Positions 15,201-23,768 of a stretch of DNA of 64,000 bases are shown piece by piece (the first letter of the stretch is position 1; each line of letters starts with the position of its first letter). The stretch covers positions 1 to 64,000 of the forward strand of contig CAJUSA010000008.1 of assembly GCA_910589015.1 (NCBI GenBank), in the 5' to 3' direction. The translations under genes were made by a program, and so were the position numbers. Below the pieces are notes generated by a model. That model saw only the letters and a list, made by a program, of their open reading frames with translations, made no database searches and was not told the DNA's origin. The stretch is from an uncultured Christensenellaceae bacterium (GTDB lineage: Bacteria; Bacillota; Clostridia; Christensenellales; Borkfalkiaceae).

Positions 15201-17139
15201 TCCTTCCGGCAAAAGACCGCCCGTCCGCAAGGGCGTGCTCGGCAGAGTCATCAAGTCGGTTTTTCACTTCTATCCCGCGATGATGACGGTTGCGTTGCTG
15301 TGTATTATCTTCAACGCCGTAGTGAGTTCTCTGCCGTCCATTTTCATGCAACAGATTTTTGCGGTCATCGAAGAAGCCATCAAAGACAGCACCGTGCCTG
15401 CCGCTTCGGTCTGGGCGGTGTACGGCGGCAAGGTCGTCACGGCGATGTGCATTCTTATCGGGCTTTATGTGCTTTCGCTCATCTCGTGCGCGGTTTACAA
15501 ACAGCTTATGGCGATCATTACGCAGGGATATCTCAATAAAATGCGCGACAGCATGTTCAACGGCATGCAGGATCTGCCCATCCGCTATTTCGATACGCAC
15601 AACCACGGCGATATCATGAGTTATTACACGAACGATATCGATACGTTGCGCCAGATGGTATCCGAAAGTTTGCCGCAGCTTTTAACCTCGGCGATCATGG
15701 TGCTCACGCTGTTCGGCATTATGATTTATTACAGCATCTGGCTCACGCTCATCGTGCTTGCGGGAATCGCCTTCATTATTCTCGTAACGAAAATCGTCGG
15801 CGGCGGCGCGGCAAAGTACTTTATCGGTCAGCAGCGCGCCGTTGCAAAGGCCGAGGGCTTTATCGAAGAATACATGAACGGACAAAAAGTCGTCAAAGTG
15901 TTCTGCCATGAAGAAGAGGCGAAACGCGATTTCGATAAAGTGAACGATTATCTCTTCGATCAGTCGAACCGCGCCAACCGTTATGCCAACATGCTCATGC
16001 CCATTTTAGGCAATATCGGGCATGTGGTGTACGTCATCATTGCGATCGTCGGCGGCGTGTTTATCCTTAACGGCGTGCAAAACGTCGGCATCGGTACATT
16101 GTTCGACGAAAAACTGCTCGTGTTCAGCGCAGGGGCGCTCGTTGTTCCCTTCCTGCAAATGTCGCGGCAGTTCTCGAATAATATCAATCAGGTGTCGCAA
16201 CAGATCAACTCGGTCGTCATGGGTCTTGCGGGCGCGAGCCGCGTATTCGATCTCATCGACGAGAAACCCGAAGTGGACGACGGTTACGTCACCCTCGTCA
16301 ACGCCAAAGAAATCGACGGGCAGATCGTCGAGTGCGAAGAACGCACGGGCATGTGGGCGTGGCGTCATCCGCATTCCGCCGACGGTTCGGTTACGTATAC
16401 CAAACTGCAAGGCGACGTCACCATGACCGAGGTCGACTTCGGTTACACCGACGATAAAATCGTGTTGCACGACGTATCGCTCTACGCCAAACCGGGGCAG
16501 AAAGTGGCGTTCGTCGGCGCGACGGGCGCGGGCAAGACAACGATTACAAATCTTTTAACGCGCTTTTACGACATTGCGGACGGTAAAATCCGTTACGACG
16601 GCATCAATATCAATAAGATCAAAAAATCGGCGTTGCGCCGATCGCTCGGCATGGTATTGCAGGATACGAATTTGTTCACGGGTACGGTCATGGATAATAT
16701 CCGTTACGGCAATCTGGATGCGACCGATGAAGAATGTATCGCCGCGGCGAAACTTGCGGGCGCGGACGACTTTATCACGCGGCTGCCCGAAGGGTATCAG
16801 ACCATGCTGCATCAGAACGGATCGAACCTCTCGCAGGGACAGCGGCAGCTTCTTTCGATTGCGCGCGCCGCGGTCGCCGATCCGCCCGTCATGATTTTAG
16901 ACGAGGCGACAAGCTCGATCGATACCCGCACCGAAGAGATCGTGCAACGGGGCATGGATAAGCTTATGGAAGGCAGAACGGTGTTCGTCATTGCGCACCG
17001 TCTTTCCACGGTCAAGAATTCCAACGTGATCATGGTGCTCGAACACGGCAGGGTCATCGAACGCGGCACACACGAACAGCTCATTGCCGAAAAAGGGCAG
17101 TATTATCAGCTTTACACGGGCGCGTTTGAATTAGAGTAA
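15190..17139 (+). CDS. ABC exporter half-transporter B (catalytic ATP site)
   Basis: 649 aa: six membrane segments (about 30-330), a roughly 40-residue insertion before the ATPase, then Walker A GATGAGKT, signature LSQGQRQ and Walker B MILDEATSSID with the catalytic Glu. It pairs with the preceding gene to make one exporter with one competent site. ATG 15190 has the SD AAGGAGG inside the 3' end of the partner gene. The signature SQGQ is one residue off SGGQ, common in this family. Confidence 0.9.
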   Translation: MRNNPSGKRPPVRKGVLGRVIKSVFHFYPAMMTVALLCIIFNAVVSSLPSIFMQQIFAVIEEAIKDSTVPAASVWAVYGGKVVTAMCILIGLYVLSLISCAVYKQLMAIITQGYLNKMRDSMFNGMQDLPIRYFDTHNHGDIMSYYTNDIDTLRQMVSESLPQLLTSAIMVLTLFGIMIYYSIWLTLIVLAGIAFIILVTKIVGGGAAKYFIGQQRAVAKAEGFIEEYMNGQKVVKVFCHEEEAKRDFDKVNDYLFDQSNRANRYANMLMPILGNIGHVVYVIIAIVGGVFILNGVQNVGIGTLFDEKLLVFSAGALVVPFLQMSRQFSNNINQVSQQINSVVMGLAGASRVFDLIDEKPEVDDGYVTLVNAKEIDGQIVECEERTGMWAWRHPHSADGSVTYTKLQGDVTMTEVDFGYTDDKIVLHDVSLYAKPGQKVAFVGATGAGKTTITNLLTRFYDIADGKIRYDGININKIKKSALRRSLGMVLQDTNLFTGTVMDNIRYGNLDATDEECIAAAKLAGADDFITRLPEGYQTMLHQNGSNLSQGQRQLLSIARAAVADPPVMILDEATSSIDTRTEEIVQRGMDKLMEGRTVFVIAHRLSTVKNSNVIMVLEHGRVIERGTHEQLIAEKGQYYQLYTGAFELE

Positions 17140-17146
17140 AAGAAAA

Positions 17147-17193
17147 GGGGGAATTATTCCCCCTTGCCCCCCTTTTGAAAGGGGGCTTTTTTT
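17147..17193 (+). terminator. Double hairpin terminator after the ABC exporter
   Basis: GGGGGAATTATTCCCCC (17147-17163), then a second GC stem (17166-17186) followed by seven Ts. Confidence 0.85.
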
Positions 17194-17200
17194 ATGCAGG

Positions 17201-17252
17201 ATTCTTCGGTTTCGCTCAGAATGACAGAAGGCAGGTTCAGAATGACAATAAT
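17201..17252. repeat. Extragenic GAATGACA-type repeat fragment
   Basis: Contains TTCGCTCAGAATGACA and a second TTCAGAATGACA. The same core (CTCGGAATGACA) recurs at 51240-51274. Such dispersed intergenic repeats are widespread in bacteria. Here it touches the 3' end of the HAD gene. Confidence 0.5.
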
Positions 17253-17887
17253 TCTTTGAACGAAACGATATAACGGTCGGCGGCGGCGCGAAGTTGTTCC
17301 CGTTCGGCAAGAGACGATTCGTCTTCTACCGCAACGGTATAAAACCCTGCCGCTTTTGCGCTTTTGATCCCCACGAGAATGTCTTCGAAAACCGCGCATT
17401 CGTGCGGGGGAACGCCTAACCGTTTCGCCGTTTCAAGGTAAACGTCGGGGTAGCTTTTCGGTTTGGTTTCTTCGGTCGTGACGATCGCGTCGAAACAATC
17501 CGCAATGCCGCACCGCGCGAAAACGTGCAAATAGAGCGCCTGTTTGCTCGACGTGGCGATCCCCGTTTTTATTCCCTTTGCCCGCAACGCAAAGAGATAT
17601 TCGTATGCAAAGGGTTTGAGCTGCACGTCGTTTTCGTAGGCGTTTACCGTCATGTCGAACCATTCGCGCATGATCGTCTGTTCGCATTCGGGCAGAGAAA
17701 ACCGCGTTTTCGTGTAGGCTGCCGCCTCTGGAAAGTTGCGGCATTTGATTTCGTCGTGATAATCTTCGGGCATGGGAATGCCACGTTTGCTTAAAAAGGC
17801 CCGGTCGACTTCCGTCCACACGCCCATGCTGTCGAACAGCGTGCCGTCCAGATCGAAAATCGCGCCGCGTATCGGTAATTCTTTCAT
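17237..17887 (-). CDS. HAD-family phosphatase (beta-phosphoglucomutase-like)
   Basis: 216 aa from ATG 17887. Motif I IFDLDGTLFDS (nucleophile Asp at residue 12), motif II ATSS near 110, motif III Lys in TKPKSYPDVY and motif IV VFEDILVGIKSA are all intact, with a helical cap between I and II. It would dephosphorylate a small phosphorylated metabolite or interconvert a sugar phosphate; the substrate is unknown. No SD precedes the ATG and the -10 box is six bases upstream, so the mRNA looks leaderless. Confidence 0.88.
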   Translation of the reverse strand: MKELPIRGAIFDLDGTLFDSMGVWTEVDRAFLSKRGIPMPEDYHDEIKCRNFPEAAAYTKTRFSLPECEQTIMREWFDMTVNAYENDVQLKPFAYEYLFALRAKGIKTGIATSSKQALYLHVFARCGIADCFDAIVTTEETKPKSYPDVYLETAKRLGVPPHECAVFEDILVGIKSAKAAGFYTVAVEDESSLAEREQLRAAADRYIVSFKELLSF

Positions 17888-17893
17888 AATGCG

Positions 17894-17922
17894 ATTATAA
17901 CACAAAAAAAGGCGTTATGCAA
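17894..17922 (-). promoter_or_regulatory. Promoter of the HAD gene (leaderless)
   Basis: -35 TTGCAT (17922-17917), 17-bp spacer, -10 TATAAT (17899-17894). The predicted start coincides with the ATG. Confidence 0.7.
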
Positions 17923-17954
17923 CCCAAAGTTGACAAATCGCAACGGCAAGTAGG

Positions 17955-17983
17955 TTGTGTTGCGCACGGCTTTATGGTATGAT
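17955..17983 (+). promoter_or_regulatory. Promoter of the XRE-hydrophobic repeat gene
   Basis: TTGTGT (17955-17960), 17-bp spacer, TATGAT (17978-17983). A leader of about 23 bases with SD AGAGGTG follows. Confidence 0.55.
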
Positions 17984-18012
17984 GGTTACAAACTTGCAAG
18001 AGAGGTGTAAAA

Positions 18013-18804
18013 ATGACGACGGGCGAAAAAATATACGCCGCGCGCAAAAAAGCGGGCATGACGCAGGAAGAGCTTGCCGACAGGTTGGGCGTATCGCGGC
18101 AGGCGGTGAGCAAATGGGAATCGGATGCGGCTTATCCCGAAACGGATAAAATCGTGGAACTGTGTAAATTGTTTGCGCTTTCCGCAGATGATTTGCTGCT
18201 CGGGGCGGAGAGCGCGCCGCGCAAAGATCCCGCAACGGAAGAACGGCACGAAGAGAATAAAGAACGGAAACCCTTATTCGATTGGAACGAACTGCATTTC
18301 GAATACGTTTCGAAAACGCGTATCGGCGGTCTGCCGCTCGTGCACGTCAATTTCGGATTGGGACACTATCGCGCGAAAGGTATCTTTGCAATCGGCAACG
18401 TGGCGACGGGTCTGATTGCGATCGGGTTTGTCAGCGTCGGACTGATCGGCTGGGGGTTGCTCTCTTTGGGACTCTTGGCGTTCGGCGCGATCGCGTTGGG
18501 GCTGCTCTTCGGCGCGGGTGGCGTGGCGACGGGCGTGCTTGCCTTCGGCGGCGTGGCGATCGGCGTCATGTGTTTCGGAGGCGTGACGGTGGGCTATATC
18601 GCCGTGGGCGGATGCGCGGTCGGGCACGTTGCGCTGGGCGGATATGCGCAGGGATTTTACGCCGTCGGGCAGACGGGCGCAAGCGGAACGCATGCCTTCG
18701 TCATGCCCGAAGAATACGAAAATCTTTGCTCATATGCGAATATGCACATACACGGTTGGTTGGGCGAATTTATCAAGAGCGTTGCCCGCAATTTGTGCGG
18801 ATAA
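18013..18804 (+). CDS. XRE regulator with a glycine-rich hydrophobic repeat tail
   Basis: Residues 1-60 are a classic XRE HTH (KKAGMTQEELADRLGVSRQAV, SKWESDAAYPETDKI). A charged linker follows. Residues 110-225 are short, almost uncharged repeats of the type GxxAxG (IAIGFVSVG, LLAFGAIALG, GVAIGVMCFGG, VALGG). These have the periodicity of a small beta-solenoid or a stack of membrane-inserting strands. The C-terminal 35 residues are polar. The DNA-binding part is certain; the tail may sense or anchor at the membrane. Monocistronic. A similar HTH-plus-repeat layout occurs in other Clostridia as far as I recall, with unknown function. Confidence 0.85.
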   Translation: MTTGEKIYAARKKAGMTQEELADRLGVSRQAVSKWESDAAYPETDKIVELCKLFALSADDLLLGAESAPRKDPATEERHEENKERKPLFDWNELHFEYVSKTRIGGLPLVHVNFGLGHYRAKGIFAIGNVATGLIAIGFVSVGLIGWGLLSLGLLAFGAIALGLLFGAGGVATGVLAFGGVAIGVMCFGGVTVGYIAVGGCAVGHVALGGYAQGFYAVGQTGASGTHAFVMPEEYENLCSYANMHIHGWLGEFIKSVARNLCG

Positions 18805-18810
18805 CAAAAA

Positions 18811-18837
18811 AGGCGGACGCAGACGCGCCCGCTTTTC
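18811..18837. terminator. Bidirectional terminator between convergent genes
   Basis: A GC-rich stem (GCGGACG / CGCCCGC, one G-T pair) is flanked by A and T runs. It serves the XRE gene and the ABC exporter reading from the other side. Confidence 0.6.
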
Positions 18838-18844
18838 GTTTTAT

Positions 18845-20635
18845 TTATACGGTAGCGGAACGGATCATTTTCGCGTAATAGCCGTCTATCGCCATCAGTT
18901 CTTCGTGCGTGCCCTGTTCTTTGATCATACCTTCGTCGATAAACACGATCTTATCGGCGCCGCGAATGGTGGAAAGGCGGTGAGCGATCACGAAACTCGT
19001 CCTGCCTTTGAGCAGCGTTTTCAAACTGTTTTGCACCTCGCGTTCGGTTTGCGTGTCGATATGGCTTGTCGCCTCGTCGAGCACGATCATTTTCGGATCG
19101 GCAAGAATGAGCCGCGCAAACGAAAGCAGTTGCCGTTCGCCGCCCGAAAGGGCGGAGTTTTCGGAAAGGAAGGTTTCATAGCCCTGCGGCAGCCGTTGTA
19201 TAAACCCGTCGGCGTAAGCCGCCTTCGCCGCCGCTATGCACGCTTCGTCGCTCGCCTGCGGGCGGGCAAAGCGGATATTTTCCATGACTGTTCCGCTGAA
19301 CAGATAGGTATCCTGCATCATGGCGCCCACGTTTTCGCGCAGCGAGCGCAGGGTATATTCTTTTACGTCTTTTCCGTCGATCGTCACGGTTCCGCCGTTT
19401 ACGTCGTAAAAGCGGCTGAGCAGATTGACGACGGTCGTCTTGCCCGAACCCGTCGCGCCCACGATTGCCACCGTCTGCCCCGCGTCGGCGTGCAACGTAA
19501 AATCTTTGAGCACGGGAATACCTTCGATGTACGAAAAATCCACATGGTTAAACGCGACGTCGCCGCGGCAGTGTTCGAGCGGCACGGCGCCTTCTTCGTC
19601 GCAGATTTCCACGGGTGTATCGATGGTGTCGTAGATCCGTTCGAGGTTGGTGGTGAGCGTGAACACGTCGGAAATGCTCGTGCACACGTCGCCCAGACTT
19701 CCCGTCACTTCATCGAGCGTGGAAGAGATCGCAACGAGCGTGGCGAGGGGAAGGGCAAATCCGTTTAAGAGCAGGAACAGGGATACGCCGTAGGCGATGA
19801 TCACGCAGGCGGCTTTCGTAAATCCGTGCGCCAGCGGAAAAAAGGCTTCGCGCACATGCGTCGTGCGCATGAACGCCTTGGCGTATTCGTCGTATAATTC
19901 CTGCGCGGCTTTTCCGTTCAGTGCGCCGCGGTTATACGAACGCACGACTTCCGCGCCGTTGATGTTTTCGGCGACGAACGCCGTGTAGTTGGAATTCTTG
20001 TTGCGGTCGCGCCCTGCGCGGACGTGCACGGCTCTGCCGAGCGCGAGCATGGCGGCGGTAAAGGGGATCAGCGAGAGCACGACCGCGCCGCCTACGCGCC
20101 AGTCGAGCGCGACGAGAAGGACGCACCCGACGAGAATGCTGCATGCGAAATAGAGCAGCGAATAAAAGAGTTGCGAAAAGAGTTCGGCGAGTTCGTCGAT
20201 GTAGTTTGTGGCGCGCACGAGGATCTTGCCCGTCGCGTGCGTATCGAAATATCGGAAGGAAAGTTTTGTGACGTGCGTAAAAAATTCCTCGCGCAGACCC
20301 GCGCAAACAAGACTTGTAAACTTATTCGGGATCAGCACTTCAAAGTAATAGCCGATCACCTGCGCGACCCAGACGACGGCGAGTGCGCCCGTCACGACGG
20401 CGGCGCATGCGAAAAAGTCGCCGCGCAGTTCGCCGCTTTCGGGGAAGACCAGCCCCACGACGAGCGAATACAGCAGCCCCGGCACGAGCGACACGGCGCT
20501 TGTAAACAGTTCGATGACGATACTGCCCCAAAATTCCTTTTTGTGGCGGTATGCACGCTTGAAGATGCGCACAAACATCGAAAAACGGAAGGTTTCGCGT
20601 ATGGCTTCGTCCTGATAGTAGAGATTATTGCGCAT
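18845..20635 (-). CDS. ABC exporter half-transporter B (catalytic ATP site)
   Basis: 596 aa from ATG 20635, which overlaps the 3' end of the partner gene by 11 bases. Six membrane segments (about 35-310), Walker A GATGSGKT, signature LSGGERQ, Walker B MIVLDEATSHID with the catalytic Glu, and a switch His in AHRLS. With the upstream gene it forms a heterodimeric exporter of unknown substrate, the second in this window. Confidence 0.9.
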   Translation of the reverse strand: MRNNLYYQDEAIRETFRFSMFVRIFKRAYRHKKEFWGSIVIELFTSAVSLVPGLLYSLVVGLVFPESGELRGDFFACAAVVTGALAVVWVAQVIGYYFEVLIPNKFTSLVCAGLREEFFTHVTKLSFRYFDTHATGKILVRATNYIDELAELFSQLFYSLLYFACSILVGCVLLVALDWRVGGAVVLSLIPFTAAMLALGRAVHVRAGRDRNKNSNYTAFVAENINGAEVVRSYNRGALNGKAAQELYDEYAKAFMRTTHVREAFFPLAHGFTKAACVIIAYGVSLFLLLNGFALPLATLVAISSTLDEVTGSLGDVCTSISDVFTLTTNLERIYDTIDTPVEICDEEGAVPLEHCRGDVAFNHVDFSYIEGIPVLKDFTLHADAGQTVAIVGATGSGKTTVVNLLSRFYDVNGGTVTIDGKDVKEYTLRSLRENVGAMMQDTYLFSGTVMENIRFARPQASDEACIAAAKAAYADGFIQRLPQGYETFLSENSALSGGERQLLSFARLILADPKMIVLDEATSHIDTQTEREVQNSLKTLLKGRTSFVIAHRLSTIRGADKIVFIDEGMIKEQGTHEELMAIDGYYAKMIRSATV

Positions 20636-22421
20636 ACGCCACCTCGTTCGCCTGCCGTTTATAGATTTCCGCAAAGTTGCCGTTCAGGGCGAGAAGCTCT
20701 TCGAAACTGCCGCGCTCGACGATTTTCCCCCGATCGAGAAAGATGATCTCGTCGCAGTCTTTGAGGGCGGCGGCGCGGTGCGTCACCGTGACGCGCGTCT
20801 TTTCGCCGCAGGCATGTTCGAGGTTTTGCATGACTTTGCGCTCGGTATCCAAATCGAGCGCGCTCGTCACGTCGTCGAAGAGCAGCACGGGCGCGTTCTT
20901 GTAGAGGGCGCGCGCAATCGAAACACGCTGTTTCTGCCCGCCCGAAAGCCCGAATCCCTTTTCCCCGACCGTCGTATCGTAGCCTTCGGGAAAACGGCTT
21001 ACAAATTCGTCTACTTCGGCAAGACCGCCTGCCCGCAACATGTCCTCTTGCGTGCCGTAGGGGTCGTAGAGCGCGATATTCGCCGCGATCGTATTGGAAA
21101 AGAGGAACACGTTCTGCATGGCGTACGAATATGTGCGCGCAAGCGCGTCGCGGTCGTAATCGTGCAACGGTTTTCCGTCGAGCGCGATCGTGCCTTCGTC
21201 GTATTCCGCAAAGCCCTGCATGAGTTTGAGCAACAGCGTTTTTCCGCTGCCCGTTCTGCCCATAACGCCTAATTTCTTGCCGTACGGCAGTTCGAGGTCG
21301 ATGCGGTCGAGGGCATAGACGTCGCCGTTTTTCACCGAAACGTTTTTGAACGAGAGGGCGGGCGCAGACGAAGGAAGGTCGTTTCCGTAACGCTCTGCCA
21401 CCTCGTCGCGATCGTTCAGGAAACCGAACAGCCGTTTCCCGCTCACGAGGTTGTTTTGCATGTTGTTAAAGCAATGCAACAGCCCCGTAAACTGCCACAT
21501 GAGCATGCCGAGGTAGCCGATCGTCGCCGTAAAATCGCCCGCTGTGATCTTTTGGTTGTAACCGAGATAGATGCCGAGGCAGACTTCCCCGAGGAAGATC
21601 GCCGCGCGCAATCCCCAGGTTGCGATCTGCCGCACGCCGAAGAGGTCGCCCCGCCGCAACCAGCTCTTCATCAGTGTACGGTTGTCGGTGTCGAAGCGTT
21701 TTTCGCGTTCCTCTTCCCGTGCAAACGATGCCACCGTGCGGATCCCGTAGATGCTTTCCTGCACCGTAGTGGTGAGCGCGGCGTTCTCTTCGCGCATACG
21801 GTCGAAGAGGCGGGAAAACTTTTTTTGGAAGGCGATCGCCGTGAACAGCGTTGCAAGTCCGCCCAGGAAGGGCAGGAAGAGCAGAAGGTAGTTGATCTTG
21901 CACAGGAACACCGAACTGACGACGATGTAAAAGAGGTTGTCGAGGGTGAATTGCAGGTTTTCGGTGTAGAAACTGCGCACGCGGCGCGCGTCGCTTGTAG
22001 TGATCAGCACAAGATCGCCCGAAGAATAGCGTGCAAGCAGGGGCGCGCTCGCCCCGTTCACTTTGTTCAAAGCGTCGGTGCGCATCGCCTTTTCGCTCTT
22101 CATCGCAAAGTAGTGCGCTAAATTCCACTTTAAGTAAAAGCAGATAAAAAAGAGCACGGCGAACAGGGCGAGCGTGGCGGCAAGGATCCCGAAAATCCGC
22201 ACGGGATCGGTTTCGTGCTCGACGAGGAAGAGGAAAATACTGCCGTTCTGCACGCTCTCGGCGCCTAAAAGGGGATTGATCACCCTGTCGACCATGAGCG
22301 AGATGACCTGCGGCGTGACGAGCAGAATGACGATCCGCATCAAGCCGAACAACGTGGCGAGGATCTGCACGGGCAGATATTTTTTGAAATAGGGGAAGGA
22401 ACTGCGAATAAATTCTTTCAT
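20625..22421 (-). CDS. ABC exporter half-transporter A (degenerate ATP site)
   Basis: 598 aa with six membrane segments (about 15-310), Walker A GRTGSGKT, signature LSGGQKQR and Walker B LLFDDVTSALD, again Asp in place of the catalytic Glu. First gene of the pair, with SD AAAGGAAA before the ATG and its own promoter. The order A then B on one strand with an 11-base overlap mirrors the pair at 13.4-17.1 kb, suggesting an old duplication of the whole unit, although the sequences have diverged strongly. Confidence 0.9.
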   Translation of the reverse strand: MKEFIRSSFPYFKKYLPVQILATLFGLMRIVILLVTPQVISLMVDRVINPLLGAESVQNGSIFLFLVEHETDPVRIFGILAATLALFAVLFFICFYLKWNLAHYFAMKSEKAMRTDALNKVNGASAPLLARYSSGDLVLITTSDARRVRSFYTENLQFTLDNLFYIVVSSVFLCKINYLLLFLPFLGGLATLFTAIAFQKKFSRLFDRMREENAALTTTVQESIYGIRTVASFAREEEREKRFDTDNRTLMKSWLRRGDLFGVRQIATWGLRAAIFLGEVCLGIYLGYNQKITAGDFTATIGYLGMLMWQFTGLLHCFNNMQNNLVSGKRLFGFLNDRDEVAERYGNDLPSSAPALSFKNVSVKNGDVYALDRIDLELPYGKKLGVMGRTGSGKTLLLKLMQGFAEYDEGTIALDGKPLHDYDRDALARTYSYAMQNVFLFSNTIAANIALYDPYGTQEDMLRAGGLAEVDEFVSRFPEGYDTTVGEKGFGLSGGQKQRVSIARALYKNAPVLLFDDVTSALDLDTERKVMQNLEHACGEKTRVTVTHRAAALKDCDEIIFLDRGKIVERGSFEELLALNGNFAEIYKRQANEVAYAQ

Positions 22422-22450
22422 GGCTGTTTCCTTTTTTATAGCGCATCATC

Positions 22451-22479
22451 AGTATATCACACGCGATTGAGCATTGCAA
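22451..22479 (-). promoter_or_regulatory. Promoter of the second ABC exporter pair
   Basis: -35 TTGCAA (22479-22474), 17-bp spacer, -10 TATACT (22456-22451). Confidence 0.7.
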
Positions 22480-22570
22480 GATATTTTTCGGGTTTATCAA
22501 CCGCTTGTTTTTTTGTTCCCGATATGTTAGAATGGTTTCGGATAAAACGGTAATTGAACGGAGTTGTGAT

Positions 22571-23698
22571 ATGGATAAGGATTCCGGAAAAGTTTTATAT
22601 GAATACAGCGACGCAAAGCACGCTCTTGATATGACGAAAAGCGAAAGACGGCGGTATATCAAATCTTTTACGGCGGTATGGATTATGATCTGCGTCTTGC
22701 TGTTGACTGTTTGGTGTATTGTAAATTGTGTGCTCGACGTGCGGCTTTACGGCAATTCCGCGATAAAAAGCTACGTCGTGCTGTTTATCGTGCTCGGCGT
22801 TATCTTGTTGATTACAGCATTAACCGTTTTTGGCTTGTGGGGCGTGTTTATGCGCAAAGTAAGTAAAAGTTACCGCCCGCACAAAATAGAATCGCGTCAA
22901 AGAATGGAAGAATTGCATAGCGAGTTTCAGGCAATCGACGCGCATAAAAGCCGTGAAAACGCATTGACGATTTACGGCGACCGCATTGTAATCAAAACAA
23001 AAGGGGCAGACCGCGTGATCGACAGAAATGAGCTTTCCGCCTGCTCGATGATAAAATCAAATCTGGGGATCTATCTTGTGTTTTGCATCAGAAATAATAC
23101 CGAAAAGATACCCGTCGGTTGTTTACTGCCCCGTCCCGATGCGTATTTGCTGAAAAAGTATCTGGGTGATCAATTAGAGGAAATAAAAGTACCCGAAACC
23201 AAACGCCGCTCGAAAAAGAAAGAAGCGGATGACGTCGCAGGACATCATGAAAGAAACCATGCAACGGGCGGCAAAACGAAGGGCGGTTCGGAACGGCCGC
23301 CAATCGAGAAGAGCGCGCTTTTCGCGGGCGCGGCTTGTATCGCCGTCGGGATAGCGGTCACGCTTTTGGGATATTTTCACGTTATGGGCGATATGCCCGC
23401 GATCGTCGGCGGCTTCCCGATCGGATTGGGTATGCTTTTCACCGTTCTCGCTTTTTACAGATTTGAAATCGTCAACGTCTTTGTGATAAAGGTTGCAGTG
23501 GCGGCATTGTTCATTTTTATGGGCACAATGTTTCTTATCGTCATAGAGGAAGGCGTAACGAATGCGCCCGTAACGTTCGCATCGCTTTTGCGCCATCCGA
23601 CGTTTTATGCGTTGGCGTGTCTGTTCTTCGTTTCCGTCGGAATATCGTTTATCCCGAACGCGATCAAATCGCTTGCGGAATATATCAAATACAGATAA
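22571..23698 (+). CDS. Multi-pass membrane protein of unknown function
   Basis: 375 aa from ATG 22571 (SD GGAGTTG). Two membrane segments (about 37-60 and 75-100) precede a cytosolic domain (ENALTIYGDRIVIKTKG, KIPVGCLLP) that vaguely resembles YcxB-like domains. A Lys/Arg-rich linker follows, then four more segments (about 240-365). I do not recognise the protein as a whole. It is divergent from the ABC exporter and has its own bidirectional terminator. Base composition resembles the neighbours. Confidence 0.75.
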   Translation: MDKDSGKVLYEYSDAKHALDMTKSERRRYIKSFTAVWIMICVLLLTVWCIVNCVLDVRLYGNSAIKSYVVLFIVLGVILLITALTVFGLWGVFMRKVSKSYRPHKIESRQRMEELHSEFQAIDAHKSRENALTIYGDRIVIKTKGADRVIDRNELSACSMIKSNLGIYLVFCIRNNTEKIPVGCLLPRPDAYLLKKYLGDQLEEIKVPETKRRSKKKEADDVAGHHERNHATGGKTKGGSERPPIEKSALFAGAACIAVGIAVTLLGYFHVMGDMPAIVGGFPIGLGMLFTVLAFYRFEIVNVFVIKVAVAALFIFMGTMFLIVIEEGVTNAPVTFASLLRHPTFYALACLFFVSVGISFIPNAIKSLAEYIKYR

Positions 23699-23710
23699 CG
23701 AGTGTAGAAA

Positions 23711-23742
23711 AAAGCTCTCGGACAAAACTGTCCGAGAGCTTT
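23711..23742. terminator. Bidirectional terminator
   Basis: A perfect 14-bp stem (23711-23724 / 23729-23742) with loop AAAC serves both the membrane protein and transketolase. Confidence 0.92.
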
Positions 23743-23768
23743 TTTTATCGTCCGGGTTTTTCGCCCCG

